Below, piece by piece: positions 1 through 10,033 of a stretch of 64,000 nucleotides of DNA. The stretch covers positions 1 to 64,000 of the forward strand of contig NZ_WTVN01000026.1 in the NCBI RefSeq assembly GCF_012910905.1, read 5' to 3'. The notes under the pieces were generated by a model that was not told the DNA's origin, did no database searches, and worked only from the letters and a program-made list of their open reading frames with translations. Positions within the stretch are counted from its first letter, which is position 1; each line of letters opens with the position of its first letter. The position numbers and the translations under genes were made by a program. Source of the DNA: Aromatoleum toluvorans. GTDB taxonomy: Bacteria > Pseudomonadota > Gammaproteobacteria > Burkholderiales > Rhodocyclaceae.

Positions 1-99
1 GCCCGACAGGGTGTCGGCGGAGCGGTCGAGGGAGAGGTAGTCGAGGCCGACGTTGATCAGGAAGCTGAGGCGGTCGGAGATTTCCTTGACGATCTTGGC
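1..99 (-). pseudogene. uvrA: uvrA internal fragment (excinuclease ABC subunit A)
   Basis: Read on the minus strand, bases 1 to about 99 translate to the UvrA segment just before and including the start of the second ABC signature: [10 protein letters not shown], then [17 protein letters not shown]. UvrA is the damage-recognition ATPase of nucleotide excision repair, so this is family knowledge applied to a clear motif. The reading frame loses UvrA similarity near base 100, where serC sequence begins on the plus strand. Only about 33 residues are present and the left side is cut by the window. It is either a true gene break or an assembly chimera; the latter seems more likely because two housekeeping genes are broken at one point. 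Confidence 0.7.
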
Positions 100-825
100 A
101 GCACCGAGACCGCAGGGTTCACGCGCGCCGTGCGGGCGGACGAGTTGCAGCTCGATCCGCAGGCGGCCTATTTCCATCTGTGCACCAACGAGACGATCCA
201 CGGCATCGAGATCGGCGACGGCGGACTGCCGGCGTCGGCTGTCCCGGTCGTTGCCGACATGTCCTCCCATATCCTCTCGCGTGCGGTCGACGTGAGCCGC
301 TACGGCCTGATCTATGCCGGGGCGCAGAAAAACATCGGGCCCTCGGGCCTCGTGATCGTGATCGTGCGCGACGACCTCCTCGGGCGGGCCGGCAGCCTTA
401 CCCCGACGGTCATGGACTACAAGGTCATGGCGGATCACGGCTCCATGCTCAACACGCCGCCGACCTACGGAATCTACATCGCGGGGCTGGTGTTCCAGTG
501 GCTCAAGGAGCAGGGGGGCGTTGCCGCGATCGAACGGGCGAACGTCGAGAAGGCCCGGCTCCTGTACGACTTTATCGATGCCAGCGGCTTCTATCGCAAC
601 GAGGTGGATGCCGGGTGCCGTTCGCGCATGAACGTACCCTTCCTGCTGCGCGACGAAACCCTGAACGAGGCCTTCCTTTCCGGTGCCCGGGCGGCCGGGC
701 TGACGCAGCTGAAGGGGCACAAATCGGTCGGCGGCATGCGGGCATCGATCTACAACGCGATGCCGATCGAGGGCGTGCGGGCGCTGGTGGATTACATGCG
801 CGATTTTGCCGCGCGGAATGGTTGA
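100..825 (+). pseudogene. serC: phosphoserine aminotransferase, 5'-truncated
   Basis: SerC transfers an amino group from glutamate to 3-phosphohydroxypyruvate (serine synthesis) and also serves pyridoxal phosphate synthesis. Similarity starts around base 100 and runs to the stop at 823-825. It includes the NETIHGIEI segment, the PLP-lysine region [12 protein letters not shown] and the C-terminal [12 protein letters not shown] motif. About 120-130 N-terminal residues of the usual ~360 are missing; the upstream DNA is uvrA in the opposite orientation. A GTG at 130 is in frame but would give only a 231-residue protein lacking part of the PLP domain. pheA follows 40 bases downstream, the usual serC-pheA order, so the right-hand side is authentic. 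Confidence 0.85.
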
Positions 826-865
826 AACGGCTTGAGCTGCCCCTGGCGGGGCCGATGAGGCGAGC

Positions 866-1930
866 ATGAGCGACGAACTGCTGAATCTGAGGAACACTAT
901 CGACCGTCTCGACGAGGAGATCCTCGCGCGGCTTGCCGAGCGTGCGCGCAGCGCGCAGCGCATCGGGGAGATCAAGCAGGGCAACCTGTATCGTCCCGAG
1001 CGCGAGGCGCAGGTGCTGCGCCGGCTCGCGTCGGTGAATCCGGGCCCGCTGCCGGACGCGGCGGTGCAACGGATCTTCCGCGAAATCATGTCCGCCTGCC
1101 TGGCGCTCGAGCATCCGACCAAGGTCGCTTACCTCGGGCCTGCGGGGACCTTTTCCGAAAGTGCGGCGCGCAAGCATTTCGGCGGCGCGGCGGCGCTGAT
1201 GCCGACGGCGGCGATCGACGATGTGTTCCGCGCGGTCGAGGCCGGCAACGCTGACTACGGGGTCGTGCCTGTGGAGAATTCGACCGAGGGCGCTGTCGGC
1301 GGCGCGCTCGACCTGCTGCTCGCGAATCCGCTGAAGATCTGCGGCGAAGTGAATCTGCGCATTCACCAGCACCTGCTGTCGAAGGCAGAGGGCATCGGTG
1401 CGGCGAAGCGGCTGTACTCCCACGCGCAATCGCTGGCGCAGTGCCACGAGTGGCTGAACCGCAACCTCGCGCATCTGTCGCGCGTGCCGGTTGCCAGCAA
1501 TGCGGAGGCGGCACGCATGGCGGCCGAGGATCCCGAGTCGTGCGCGATCGCCGGCGAGGCGGCCGGGGAGCTCTATGGCCTCAATGTGCTGGCGGCCAAC
1601 ATCGAGGATGATCCGAACAACACGACGCGCTTCGTCGTGATCGGCGATCACGACGCCGGTCCGTCGGGATGTGACAAGACCTCGCTGGTGTGCTCGGCAC
1701 CCAACCGCCCGGGCGCGATGCATGGACTGCTCGAACCGCTGGCGCGGCACGGCGTCGATATGACCAAGCTCCAGTCGCGGCCGGCGCGTGGGGGGTTGTG
1801 GGAATACGTCTTCTATGTCGATATCGACGGACATCGCGAGGACCCGGATGTCGCCGCCGCGTTGAAGGAGCTCAACGAGCGCGCCGCGTTCGTGAAGATC
1901 CTCGGCTCGTACCCGGTGGCTGCAATCTGA
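866..1930 (+). CDS. pheA: chorismate mutase / prephenate dehydratase (P-protein)
   Basis: This bifunctional enzyme converts chorismate to prephenate and then to phenylpyruvate for phenylalanine synthesis. The 354 residues show an AroQ-type chorismate mutase domain (about 1-90, LRNTIDRLDEEILARL). A prephenate dehydratase domain follows (about 92-270, beginning YLGPAGTFSESA), then a C-terminal ACT regulatory domain (about 275-354), where phenylalanine feedback is expected. The length fits the family. The ATG is preceded by a GAGG-type ribosome binding site. It lies between serC and tyrA in the usual aromatic operon order. Confidence 0.96.
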   Translation: MSDELLNLRNTIDRLDEEILARLAERARSAQRIGEIKQGNLYRPEREAQVLRRLASVNPGPLPDAAVQRIFREIMSACLALEHPTKVAYLGPAGTFSESAARKHFGGAAALMPTAAIDDVFRAVEAGNADYGVVPVENSTEGAVGGALDLLLANPLKICGEVNLRIHQHLLSKAEGIGAAKRLYSHAQSLAQCHEWLNRNLAHLSRVPVASNAEAARMAAEDPESCAIAGEAAGELYGLNVLAANIEDDPNNTTRFVVIGDHDAGPSGCDKTSLVCSAPNRPGAMHGLLEPLARHGVDMTKLQSRPARGGLWEYVFYVDIDGHREDPDVAAALKELNERAAFVKILGSYPVAAI

Positions 1931-1979
1931 GCATCGGGGCGAGGCGGGGTGAAGGACTGATGTCTGCGGAGTTTCTTGC

Positions 1980-2882
1980 ATGGGCGTGATCGACAAGCTG
2001 GTGGTGTGCGGCGTCGGCCTGATCGGCGGTTCGTTCGCGATGGCCTTGCGTCGTGCCGGCATGGTGCGTCGCATTGTCGGGATCGGGCGCAGCCAGGCGT
2101 CGCTCGCGCGGGCGGTCGAGCTCGGCGTGATCGACGAGGCCTGCTCGGACTGGGCTGCGGCGCTCGATGGCGCCGATTTCGTCCTGCTCGCCCCCCCGGT
2201 GGGGCAAATGGACGCGGTGATGGCGGCAATGGCGCCGCATCTGGCGACCGGCACGATCGTGACCGATGCCGGGAGCACGAAGCGCGACGTGATCGACGCA
2301 ACCTATCGCCATCTTTCAGGGCATCTCGCTTACACGGTGCCCGGCCATCCCATCGCCGGTGCGGAAAAGAGCGGTGTCGAGGCGGCCTTCGCCAGTCTCT
2401 ACGAGGGGCGCAGGGTCGTCGTCACGCCCCTGCCCGAAAACGAGCCGGCGGCCATCCTCAGGGTGCGCGAAGCCTGGGATGCGTGCGGTGCGCTGATCCA
2501 CGAGATGCCGCCCCAGGAGCATGACCGCGTATTCGCCGCGGTGAGCCACCTGCCGCACCTGCTGGCTTTCGGCCTCGTGCATGATCTGGCGCAGAGGTCG
2601 AATGCCGAACAGTTGTTCAGCTTCGCCGCCGGCGGCTTCCGAGATTTCACGCGTATCGCGGCGAGTCATCCGGAAATGTGGCGCGACATCTGCATCGCAA
2701 ACCGTCAGGCGCTCCTCGCAGAGCTCGATCAGTATCTCGCCGAGCTGGCTCACCTGCGTGCATTGCTCCTGTCCGGCGACGCGGCCCGCCTGGAGACGCT
2801 CTTCAGTGAGGCGCGCGCGGCCCGCAACGCGTGGGGCGAGCAGTTCGCCAATTCCGCCAATCCTGCTGCAAGCCCGGAGTGA
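1980..2882 (+). CDS. tyrA: prephenate dehydrogenase
   Basis: TyrA oxidatively decarboxylates prephenate to 4-hydroxyphenylpyruvate with NAD(P)+ for tyrosine synthesis. The 300 residues open with a Rossmann nucleotide-binding motif ([12 protein letters not shown], about 8-19), followed by the helical dimerisation domain containing [12 protein letters not shown]. The ATG at 1980 was chosen because the Rossmann motif begins a few residues later. The gene ends two bases before aroA, so the two are probably co-transcribed and translationally coupled. No chorismate mutase or ACT domain is attached. Confidence 0.95.
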   Translation: MGVIDKLVVCGVGLIGGSFAMALRRAGMVRRIVGIGRSQASLARAVELGVIDEACSDWAAALDGADFVLLAPPVGQMDAVMAAMAPHLATGTIVTDAGSTKRDVIDATYRHLSGHLAYTVPGHPIAGAEKSGVEAAFASLYEGRRVVVTPLPENEPAAILRVREAWDACGALIHEMPPQEHDRVFAAVSHLPHLLAFGLVHDLAQRSNAEQLFSFAAGGFRDFTRIAASHPEMWRDICIANRQALLAELDQYLAELAHLRALLLSGDAARLETLFSEARAARNAWGEQFANSANPAASPE

Positions 2883-2884
2883 CC

Positions 2885-4819
2885 ATGGAATTTCTTGATT
2901 TGCCGCCGCTCCTCGGCGCGAGCGGGCGGGTTCGCCTGCCCGGATCGAAGAGCATCTCGAATCGCACGCTTCTGCTCGCGGCCCTCGCCGAAGGCGAGAC
3001 GGACATCCGCGATCTCCTCGCATCGGACGATGTGGAGCGCATGCTCGAAGCGCTACGCGCGCTGGGGGTCGAGTGGACGCGCGAGGAGGACAGCGCCAAT
3101 TACCGCGTGCGTGGTGTCGGCGGCGCTTTTCCCGTGAAGATCGCCGATTTGTTCCTCGGTAATGCGGGAACCGCATTCCGGCCGCTGACGGCAGCCCTCG
3201 CGCTGTCGGGCGGCGAGTATCGGCTTTCGGGCGTGCCGCGCATGCACGAGCGACCGATCGGCGATCTCGTGGATGGCCTGCGCCAGGTCGGAGCCGATAT
3301 CCGCTACACGGGCAACGAAGGTTTCCCGCCACTGCACATCCGTCCGGCGCAGATTCGCCCAGGGGGTGTCGTGCGTGTGCGCGGCGACGTCTCGAGTCAG
3401 TTCCTGACCGCCTTGCTGATGGCGCTGCCGCTCACGGGCGTCGAAACTACCGTCGAAGTCGTCGGAGAGCTCATCTCGAAGCCCTACATCGGCATCACGC
3501 TCGATCTGATGGCGCGGTTCGGCGTCACGGTGCGGCGGGAGGGCTGGGAACGCTTCACCATACCGGGAGGCGTCCGCTACCGCAGTCCCGGCACCGTTTT
3601 TGTCGAAGGCGATGCGTCGTCGGCCTCGTATTTTCTTGCCGCCGGCGCGATCGGCGGCGGGCCGGTGCGTGTCGAGGGCGTCGGGCGCGACAGCATCCAG
3701 GGCGATGTGCGGTTCGCCGAGGCGCTCGCACAACTCGGGGCGCACATCGAGATGGGCGACAACTGGATCGAGGCGCGCGCTCCCGCAAGCGGCCGCCTCA
3801 AGGCGTTCGACCTCGACCTGAACCACATCCCCGATGCCGCGATGACCCTCGCGGTTGCGGCCCTGTTCGCTGACGGGCCGTGCCGTCTGCGCAACATCGC
3901 GAGCTGGCGCGTCAAGGAGACCGACCGCATCGCGGCGATGGCGACCGAGCTCCGCAAGGTCGGCGCAATCGTCGAAGAAGGGCCGGATTACCTGGGTGTG
4001 ACGGCGCCGGCGCGGCTGCTCCCGGCGGCGATCGACACCTACGACGACCACCGCATGGCGATGTGCTTCTCGCTGGTGTCGCTGGGCGACTGCCGCGTCC
4101 GGATCAACGATCCGAAATGCGTCAACAAGACCTTCCCGACCTATTTCGAGCGCTTTGCCGAGGTGACCAAACCGGTCCCGGTGGTCGCCATCGACGGTCC
4201 ATCCGCTTCGGGCAAGGGCACGGTCGCAGCGCGGGTGGCGGAAGCGCTCGGCTACCATTGTCTTGACAGCGGATCGCTGTACCGGCTCGTCGCCTTGGCG
4301 GGGATCCGGGGCGGGCTATCCTTCGACGACGAGGCAGGACTGGCGGCGATTGCCGCGACGCTGCCGGCGCGCTTCGCCGATGGACGCGTGTTCCTCGCCG
4401 GCGAGGACGTCACCGACGCGATCCGTTCCGAAGAGGCGTCGGGGGGGGCATCGAAAGTCGCCGCGCTGCCCGCGGTCCGTTCCGCGCTGCTCGACCGGCA
4501 GCGTGATTACCGGCACGCACCGGGCCTCGTGGCCGAAGGCCGGGACATGGGGTCGGTCATCTTTCCGGACGCCGGGACCAAGATCTTCCTGACGGCAACT
4601 GCCGAGGCGCGCGCCGAGCGTCGCTATAAGCAGTTGATCGAAAAGGGAATGGCTGCTAACATGAAAAGTCTTCTAAAGGATCTTCAGGATCGGGATGCGC
4701 GCGATGCGGCCCGAACCGTGGCGCCCCTGCAGAAGCTGCCGGATGCGGCGCTTCTCGATACCACCGAAATGGACGTCGAGCAGGCCGTCGGCTTTGTGCT
4801 TGACCGGGTTCGTTCCTGA
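2885..4819 (+). CDS. aroA-cmk: fused EPSP synthase / cytidylate kinase
   Basis: The single frame encodes two enzymes. Residues 1 to about 428 are 3-phosphoshikimate 1-carboxyvinyltransferase (PGSKSISNR at about 19-27, [10 protein letters not shown], and a conserved RVKETDR segment), the sixth shikimate step. Residues about 430-645 are cytidylate kinase, which phosphorylates CMP/dCMP. Its Walker [10 protein letters not shown] is at about 438-446 and [12 protein letters not shown] lies further on. No stop or start separates the halves. The ATG at 2885 sits two bases after the tyrA stop and fits the conserved N-terminus; an upstream in-frame start at 2831 lies inside tyrA and was rejected. This fusion is annotated in other betaproteobacteria. 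Confidence 0.95.
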   Translation: MEFLDLPPLLGASGRVRLPGSKSISNRTLLLAALAEGETDIRDLLASDDVERMLEALRALGVEWTREEDSANYRVRGVGGAFPVKIADLFLGNAGTAFRPLTAALALSGGEYRLSGVPRMHERPIGDLVDGLRQVGADIRYTGNEGFPPLHIRPAQIRPGGVVRVRGDVSSQFLTALLMALPLTGVETTVEVVGELISKPYIGITLDLMARFGVTVRREGWERFTIPGGVRYRSPGTVFVEGDASSASYFLAAGAIGGGPVRVEGVGRDSIQGDVRFAEALAQLGAHIEMGDNWIEARAPASGRLKAFDLDLNHIPDAAMTLAVAALFADGPCRLRNIASWRVKETDRIAAMATELRKVGAIVEEGPDYLGVTAPARLLPAAIDTYDDHRMAMCFSLVSLGDCRVRINDPKCVNKTFPTYFERFAEVTKPVPVVAIDGPSASGKGTVAARVAEALGYHCLDSGSLYRLVALAGIRGGLSFDDEAGLAAIAATLPARFADGRVFLAGEDVTDAIRSEEASGGASKVAALPAVRSALLDRQRDYRHAPGLVAEGRDMGSVIFPDAGTKIFLTATAEARAERRYKQLIEKGMAANMKSLLKDLQDRDARDAARTVAPLQKLPDAALLDTTEMDVEQAVGFVLDRVRS

Positions 4820-4927
4820 CAGGGCGTTCCCGACGAGGTGGATCGCCAGCCCGGATGCCGGGGGCGACCTTTTTTACAATCTACCACTGGTGGCCGCTTC
4901 CGGGCGGCTTTTGGATTTCAACTCTTT

Positions 4928-6634
4928 ATGACCTCTGCCACCTCCGTTTCCGATTCCATGGAAAATTTCGCCGCGCTGCTCGCCGAGAGTGAGGCCCGTC
5001 AGGACATGCGTCCTGGTGAAGTGATCACCGCCGAAGTGGTCAGCATCGACCACAACTTCGTGGTCGTGAATGCCGGCCTCAAGTCCGAGAGCTATGTTCC
5101 CATCGAGGAATTCCGCGACGACCGCGGCGAACTCGAAGTCCAGGTGGGCGACTTCGTGCACGTTGCGATCGACGCCCTGGAAGACGGTTACGGCGAAACC
5201 CGCCTGTCCCGCGAGAAGGCCAAGCGTATCGCCGCCTGGAACGACCTCGAGAAGGCGCTCAACGAAGGCTCCCTGGTGAAGGGCCTCATTTCGGGTCGCG
5301 TGAAGGGCGGTCTGACCGTCATGACCAACAGCATCCGCGCTTTCCTGCCGGGCTCGCTGGTCGATATGCGTCCGGTCAAGGACACCACGCCGTACGAAGG
5401 CAAGGAATTCGAATTCAAGGTCATCAAGCTCGACCGCAAGCGCAACAACGTCGTCGTTTCGCGCCGGGCCGTGCTCGAAGAGACCATGGGTGAAGAGCGC
5501 GAAAAGCTGCTCGCCAACCTGAAGGAAGGTACCGTCGTCAAGGGTATCGTCAAGAACATCACCGACTACGGCGCGTTCGTCGACCTGGGCGGCATCGATG
5601 GCCTGCTGCACATCACCGACCTGGCATGGCGTCGCGTGCGTCACCCGTCGGAAGTGCTCAACGTCGGCGACGAGATCGACGCCAAGGTGCTCAAGTTCGA
5701 CCAGGAAAAGAACCGCGTCTCGCTCGGCCTCAAGCAGCTCGGCGAAGATCCGTGGGTCGGCATCGCCCGCCGCTACCCGCAGGGCACCCGTCTGTTCGGC
5801 AAGGTCACGAACATCACCGACTACGGCGCGTTCGTTGAAGTCGAGCAGGGCATCGAAGGCCTGGTGCACGTGTCCGAAATGGACTGGACCAACAAGAACA
5901 TCCACCCGACCAAGGTTGTCCAGCTGGGCGACGAGGTCGAAGTGATGATCCTCGAGATCGACGAAGACCGTCGCCGCATCTCGCTGGGCATGAAGCAGTG
6001 CATGTCGAACCCGTGGGACGATTTCGCGATCAACCACAAGAAGGGCGACAAGGTGCGCGGCCAGATCAAGTCGATCACCGACTTCGGCGTGTTCATCGGG
6101 CTGGACGGGGGTATCGACGGTCTGGTGCATCTGTCCGACCTGTCGTGGAGCGATGCGGGCGAAGAGGCCGTGCGCCGCTTCAAGAAGGGCGACGAAGTCG
6201 AGGCCGTCGTGCTGGCGATCGACGTCGAGCGCGAGCGCATCTCGCTGGGTGTCAAGCAGCTCGAAGGCGACCCCTTCACCAACTTCATCGCCACGCACGA
6301 GAAGAACAGCCTCGTCAAGGGTGCCGTGAAGTCGGTTGATGCCCGTGGTGCCGTGATCGCCCTGAACGACGATGTCGAAGGCTACCTGCGTGCTTCGGAA
6401 GCCGCGGCCCATCGCGTCGACGACCTGACCACCGTGCTGAAGGAAGGTCAGGAACTCGAGCTGATGATCATCAACGTGGATCGCAAGACCCGTTCGATCA
6501 ATCTCTCGATCCGCGCGAAGGATCAGGCCGAACAGAGCGATGCGATGCAGAAGCTGGCTTCGGATACCGCCTCCAGCGGTACGACCAACCTCGGTGCGCT
6601 GCTGAAGGCCAAGCTGAACGAGCAGAAGCAGTAA
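4928..6634 (+). CDS. rpsA: 30S ribosomal protein S1
   Basis: S1 brings mRNA with weak Shine-Dalgarno sequences to the 30S subunit. The 568-residue protein contains six S1 RNA-binding repeats, the internal ones marked by repeated [24 protein letters not shown] and KKGD/VGDEV segments. The ATG at 4928 gives the [19 protein letters not shown]-terminus typical of betaproteobacterial S1. No Shine-Dalgarno sequence is visible before it, as is known for the autoregulated E. coli rpsA. A TACAAT at 4875-4880 could be a -10 element but no good -35 accompanies it. The position between cmk and ihfB is the conserved one. Confidence 0.97.
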   Translation: MTSATSVSDSMENFAALLAESEARQDMRPGEVITAEVVSIDHNFVVVNAGLKSESYVPIEEFRDDRGELEVQVGDFVHVAIDALEDGYGETRLSREKAKRIAAWNDLEKALNEGSLVKGLISGRVKGGLTVMTNSIRAFLPGSLVDMRPVKDTTPYEGKEFEFKVIKLDRKRNNVVVSRRAVLEETMGEEREKLLANLKEGTVVKGIVKNITDYGAFVDLGGIDGLLHITDLAWRRVRHPSEVLNVGDEIDAKVLKFDQEKNRVSLGLKQLGEDPWVGIARRYPQGTRLFGKVTNITDYGAFVEVEQGIEGLVHVSEMDWTNKNIHPTKVVQLGDEVEVMILEIDEDRRRISLGMKQCMSNPWDDFAINHKKGDKVRGQIKSITDFGVFIGLDGGIDGLVHLSDLSWSDAGEEAVRRFKKGDEVEAVVLAIDVERERISLGVKQLEGDPFTNFIATHEKNSLVKGAVKSVDARGAVIALNDDVEGYLRASEAAAHRVDDLTTVLKEGQELELMIINVDRKTRSINLSIRAKDQAEQSDAMQKLASDTASSGTTNLGALLKAKLNEQKQ

Positions 6635-6646
6635 ATCTGATTGGTC

Positions 6647-6931
6647 ATGACCAAATCGGAGCTGATTGCGAAGCTGGCGGCGCGTTTTCCGCAGCTGGTC
6701 GCAAAAGATGCCGATTACGCGGTCAAGATGGTGATCGATGCGATGTCCGACGCGCTGGCGCGCGGGGATCGCATCGAGATCCGCGGGTTTGGCAGTTTTG
6801 CGTTGAACTACCGTCCGCCACGTGTGGGACGTAATCCGAAATCCGGAGACAAGGTGCATGTACCCGAGAAGTACGTGCCCCATTTCAAGGCAGGCAAGGA
6901 ATTGCGCGAGCGCGTCGATATCGCCGTCTGA
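6647..6931 (+). CDS. ihfB: integration host factor beta subunit
   Basis: IHF-beta pairs with IHF-alpha (ihfA, 32175-32486 in this window) to bend DNA at specific sites. The 94 residues carry the HU/IHF fold, with the beta-arm region [20 protein letters not shown]. The ATG at 6647 is preferred over an in-frame TTG at 6641 because MTKSELI is the family N-terminus. It follows rpsA by 12 bases and is closed by a strong intrinsic terminator at 6969-6995. Confidence 0.95.
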   Translation: MTKSELIAKLAARFPQLVAKDADYAVKMVIDAMSDALARGDRIEIRGFGSFALNYRPPRVGRNPKSGDKVHVPEKYVPHFKAGKELRERVDIAV

Positions 6932-6968
6932 GCGTGCAGTTTCGGGTTTTGCCTCGTGATCGAGTGGG

Positions 6969-6995
6969 AAGGCGGCGTGAGCCGCCTTCTTTTTT
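6969..6995 (+). terminator. intrinsic terminator after ihfB
   Basis: An 8-bp perfect stem (AAGGCGGC / GCCGCCTT) with a GTGA loop is followed by CTTTTTT. It closes the pheA-to-ihfB transcription block before lapA. Confidence 0.9.
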
Positions 6996-7023
6996 GTCAT
7001 TCGCTCGGAGATAATGCGGCCCC

Positions 7024-7341
7024 ATGCGCCTCCTAATGTGGTTCTTCCGGCTTCTCCTGTTCTTCCTGCTGTTCGGATTCGCAGTGAAGAACGACCATCT
7101 GGTCAGCCTCCAGTTCTTCTTCGGCAGTGCCTGGCAGCTGCCGCTGGTGTTCGTCATCCTGGTGGCGTTTACCGCGGGGGCCCTTCTGGGGGTGACGGCG
7201 ACTTTCGGATCGCTGCTGCGCCAGCGGCGCGAGATCGGCCGTCTGCGTCGCCAGCTCGCGCGCGCCGAGCGTGACCGGCAGGCTTCGCCGAGCGTGACGC
7301 CGCCGTCTGCGCCCGAGATGCAAGCGCCCGAGACCTTCTGA
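7024..7341 (+). CDS. lapA: lipopolysaccharide assembly protein A
   Basis: LapA is a small inner-membrane protein that works with LapB to control LpxC turnover and LPS assembly. The 105 residues have two hydrophobic segments (about 5-22 and 38-60) followed by a charged, Arg-rich helix (RQRREIGRLRRQLARAERDR) and a Pro/Ser-rich tail. This is the DUF1049/LapA layout. lapB starts six bases after its stop, matching the lapAB operon of other proteobacteria. Confidence 0.88.
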   Translation: MRLLMWFFRLLLFFLLFGFAVKNDHLVSLQFFFGSAWQLPLVFVILVAFTAGALLGVTATFGSLLRQRREIGRLRRQLARAERDRQASPSVTPPSAPEMQAPETF

Positions 7342-7346
7342 CTACG

Positions 7347-8522
7347 ATGGATATTGAACTTTGGTGGTTTCTCGCCCTGCCGCTGTTCTTTGCGCTGGGC
7401 TGGCTCGCCGCGCGCATCGACATCCGCCAGGTCGTGCATGAATCACGCGCGCTGCCGCGCTCGTATCTTTCCGGTCTCAACTTCCTGCTCAATGAGCAGC
7501 AGGACAAGGCGATCGATGCCTTCATCGAGGCGGTGAAGATCGATCCGCATACGATCGAGCTGCACTTCGCGCTCGGTAGCCTGTTCCGGCGCCGGGGCGA
7601 AACGGACCGTGCGATCCGCATGCATCTGAACCTCGTCGATCGCGAAGACATGTCCGAGGAGCAGCGCATGCAGGCGCTCGCCGAACTGGGGCAGGACTAT
7701 CTGAAGGCGGGTCTCCTGGATCGCGCCGAGGCGGTGTTCGTGCAGTTGCGCGCGTCGCGCCTCAATGACGTCGCCATGCGCTACCTGCTCGAGATCTACC
7801 AGCAGGAGAAGGACTGGGCCAAGGCGGTCGAGGCTGCGAAGGCGTTGCCGGATCACGAGAGCGTGATGTGGCGCAAGGAGGTGGCGAACTTCTATTGCGA
7901 ACTGGCGACTTCCGCGCTGGCGAGCTCGAAGTTCGAGGAAACGCAGAAGTATCTGGACGAGGCCTTCTCGATCAATCGCCGCTGCGTGCGTGCCAGCCTG
8001 GTGCTGGGCGATCTGGTCGCCGCACAGGGCCGGCACGAGGAGGCGATCGAGGTGTGGAAGCGCGTCGAAAGCCAGGATCCGATCTATCTGGCGCTCGTGG
8101 CCGAACGCATCATGGATGCGCATGCGAAGCTGGGGCGCGTGGAGCAGGGGCAGACCTTGCTGCGCTCGTGGCTGGAGCGCCACCCTTCGCTGGATCTCCT
8201 CGACGAGGTGTTCCACTGGGAACTGGAGAAGCGAGGGTCGCGTGCCGCGTACGATCTGGTGCGCGAAGAGTTGCGGCGCAATCCGACCTTGCTGGGGCTC
8301 GACAAGCTGCTGGAGGCGGCCTTGCTTCACGCCCCGTCCGAGCAGCGCGGCGACATCGAATTGGTGAAGCAGCTCATCCATGGGCACACTCGGCGCGTGG
8401 CGCGCTATCGCTGTGCCGAATGCGGGTTCAAGGCGCGGCAGTTCCAGTGGCGCTGCCCCGCCTGCGGTGGCTGGGAGACCTATCCTCCCCGGCGCACCGA
8501 GGAGTACGATCTGGCGCCCTGA
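7347..8522 (+). CDS. lapB: lipopolysaccharide assembly protein B (TPR, rubredoxin-type)
   Basis: LapB (YciM) is a membrane-anchored adaptor that promotes FtsH-dependent LpxC degradation in E. coli. The 391 residues show an N-terminal membrane anchor (about 5-22), a long array of TPR helices, and a C-terminal rubredoxin-like metal knuckle with Cys356/Cys359 and Cys370/Cys373. Length and domain order match the family. It is cotranscribed with lapA. Confidence 0.93.
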   Translation: MDIELWWFLALPLFFALGWLAARIDIRQVVHESRALPRSYLSGLNFLLNEQQDKAIDAFIEAVKIDPHTIELHFALGSLFRRRGETDRAIRMHLNLVDREDMSEEQRMQALAELGQDYLKAGLLDRAEAVFVQLRASRLNDVAMRYLLEIYQQEKDWAKAVEAAKALPDHESVMWRKEVANFYCELATSALASSKFEETQKYLDEAFSINRRCVRASLVLGDLVAAQGRHEEAIEVWKRVESQDPIYLALVAERIMDAHAKLGRVEQGQTLLRSWLERHPSLDLLDEVFHWELEKRGSRAAYDLVREELRRNPTLLGLDKLLEAALLHAPSEQRGDIELVKQLIHGHTRRVARYRCAECGFKARQFQWRCPACGGWETYPPRRTEEYDLAP

Positions 8523-8599
8523 GCGCCGAGATTTGTCCCGATTCTCCGACGGTCTGCGGAAGGCGGGCCGTCTTGCATTTGCAGAAATGAGGTTGAAAG

Positions 8600-9922
8600 A
8601 TGAAGATCACCGTCGTCGGTACCGGATATGTAGGGCTCGTCAGTGGGGCGTGCCTCGCGGACGTTGGCAACGATGTACTGTGCCTTGACGTGGATCCGGC
8701 AAAGATCCGCATCCTCGAGGAAGGCGGCATCCCGATCCACGAGCCGGGGCTGCTGGAGATCGTGCGTCGCAACGTCGCGGCCGGGCGTCTGTCCTTCACG
8801 ACGGATGTCGAATACGCGGCAAGATTCGGGGTGATCCAGTTCATTGCCGTCGGGACGCCGCCCGACGAGGACGGCTCCGCCGACCTGCAGTATGTGCTGG
8901 CAGCGGCGCGGAACATCGGCCGGCACATGGACGGCTACCGTGTAGTGGTCGACAAGTCGACCGTGCCGGTCGGGACCGGTGACAAGGTTCGTGACGCCAT
9001 CGCGGCGGAGTTGCAGGCGCGCGGCGTGGATCTGCCCTTCAGCGTGGTGTCGAACCCCGAGTTCCTGAAGGAAGGAGCCGCGGTCGAGGATTTCATGCGA
9101 CCCGACCGCATCATCGTGGGCGCCGAGGACGAGCGCGCCATCGACCTGATGCGGGAACTGTACGGACCGTTCCAGCGCAATCACGAGAAGCTGCTGGTCA
9201 TGGATGTGCGCAGCGCGGAGCTGACGAAATATGCCGCCAACGCGATGCTCGCGACGCGCATCAGCTTCATGAACGAACTGGCGAACCTGTCCGAGGTGCT
9301 GGGCGCCGACATCGAACTGGTGCGTCAGGGCATCGGCTCGGATCCGCGCATCGGCTGGCACTTCCTGTATGCGGGGTGCGGTTACGGCGGCTCGTGTTTC
9401 CCGAAGGACGTCAAGGCCCTGGTCAGCACCGGGCGCGAGCATGAGCACGATCTGCTGCTCCTGAATGCGGTCGAGCAGGCGAACGAGGCGCAGAAGCTGC
9501 GGCTGGTGGACAAGATCGTCGCCCGTTTCGGTCCGGATCTGTCGGGGATGCATTTCGCCCTGTGGGGGCTCGCGTTCAAACCCAACACCGACGACATGCG
9601 CGATGCGCCGAGCCGCGTGATCATCGGCGAGTTGTTCCGTCGCGGGGCGACGGTATCAGCCTACGATCCGGTGGCGATGGCCGAGGCGAAGCGCATTTTC
9701 GGCGACGAGCCGCGCCTGCGTTACGTGGATCGGCCGATGGCCGCGCTCGACGGCGCGGACGCGCTGGTGATCGTCACGGAGTGGAAGGAATTCCGCAGTC
9801 CGGATTTCGAGCGCATGCGCACGATACTGCGTCATCCGGTCGTTTTCGACGGGCGCAACATGTACGAGCCGGCAACGATGAAGCGGGTGGGGCTGGAGTA
9901 TCACGGGATCGGCCGCCGCTGA
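8600..9922 (+). CDS. ugd: UDP-glucose 6-dehydrogenase
   Basis: The enzyme oxidises UDP-glucose to UDP-glucuronate with two NAD+, supplying surface polysaccharide precursors. The 440 residues have an N-terminal Rossmann domain ([18 protein letters not shown]), the central segment [10 protein letters not shown] with the predicted catalytic thiol Cys266, and the C-terminal UDP-binding domain ([16 protein letters not shown]). The ATG has a GAGG ribosome binding site. No glycosyltransferases are adjacent, so its polysaccharide cannot be named from context. Confidence 0.95.
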   Translation: MKITVVGTGYVGLVSGACLADVGNDVLCLDVDPAKIRILEEGGIPIHEPGLLEIVRRNVAAGRLSFTTDVEYAARFGVIQFIAVGTPPDEDGSADLQYVLAAARNIGRHMDGYRVVVDKSTVPVGTGDKVRDAIAAELQARGVDLPFSVVSNPEFLKEGAAVEDFMRPDRIIVGAEDERAIDLMRELYGPFQRNHEKLLVMDVRSAELTKYAANAMLATRISFMNELANLSEVLGADIELVRQGIGSDPRIGWHFLYAGCGYGGSCFPKDVKALVSTGREHEHDLLLLNAVEQANEAQKLRLVDKIVARFGPDLSGMHFALWGLAFKPNTDDMRDAPSRVIIGELFRRGATVSAYDPVAMAEAKRIFGDEPRLRYVDRPMAALDGADALVIVTEWKEFRSPDFERMRTILRHPVVFDGRNMYEPATMKRVGLEYHGIGRR

Positions 9923-9998
9923 AGCGCGGCGCGCCGGCGTGGGCGCTATAAGCTTATGCCGCGCCGCGGGTTATCGTGGCTGCCGCCGGCAGCTTAAG

Positions 9999-10017
9999 AT
10001 CGTTGGTGACCAACGAT
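9999..10017. promoter_or_regulatory. inverted repeat upstream of cysM
   Basis: A 9-bp perfect inverted repeat (ATCGTTGGT / ACCAACGAT) with a single central base lies 17 bases before the cysM ATG. The short spacer argues for a protein operator rather than an RNA hairpin. The cognate regulator is unknown. Confidence 0.45.
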
Positions 10018-10033
10018 ACCGGATATTAGCCAG

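Noticed and set aside
1086-1514. Minus-strand open frames inside pheA and tyrA
   Set aside because: Frame shadows in GC-rich coding sequence.
4874-7000. A 708-codon minus-strand open frame opposite rpsA
   Set aside because: Shadow of rpsA repeats; it spans the ihfB terminator and has no recognisable motif.
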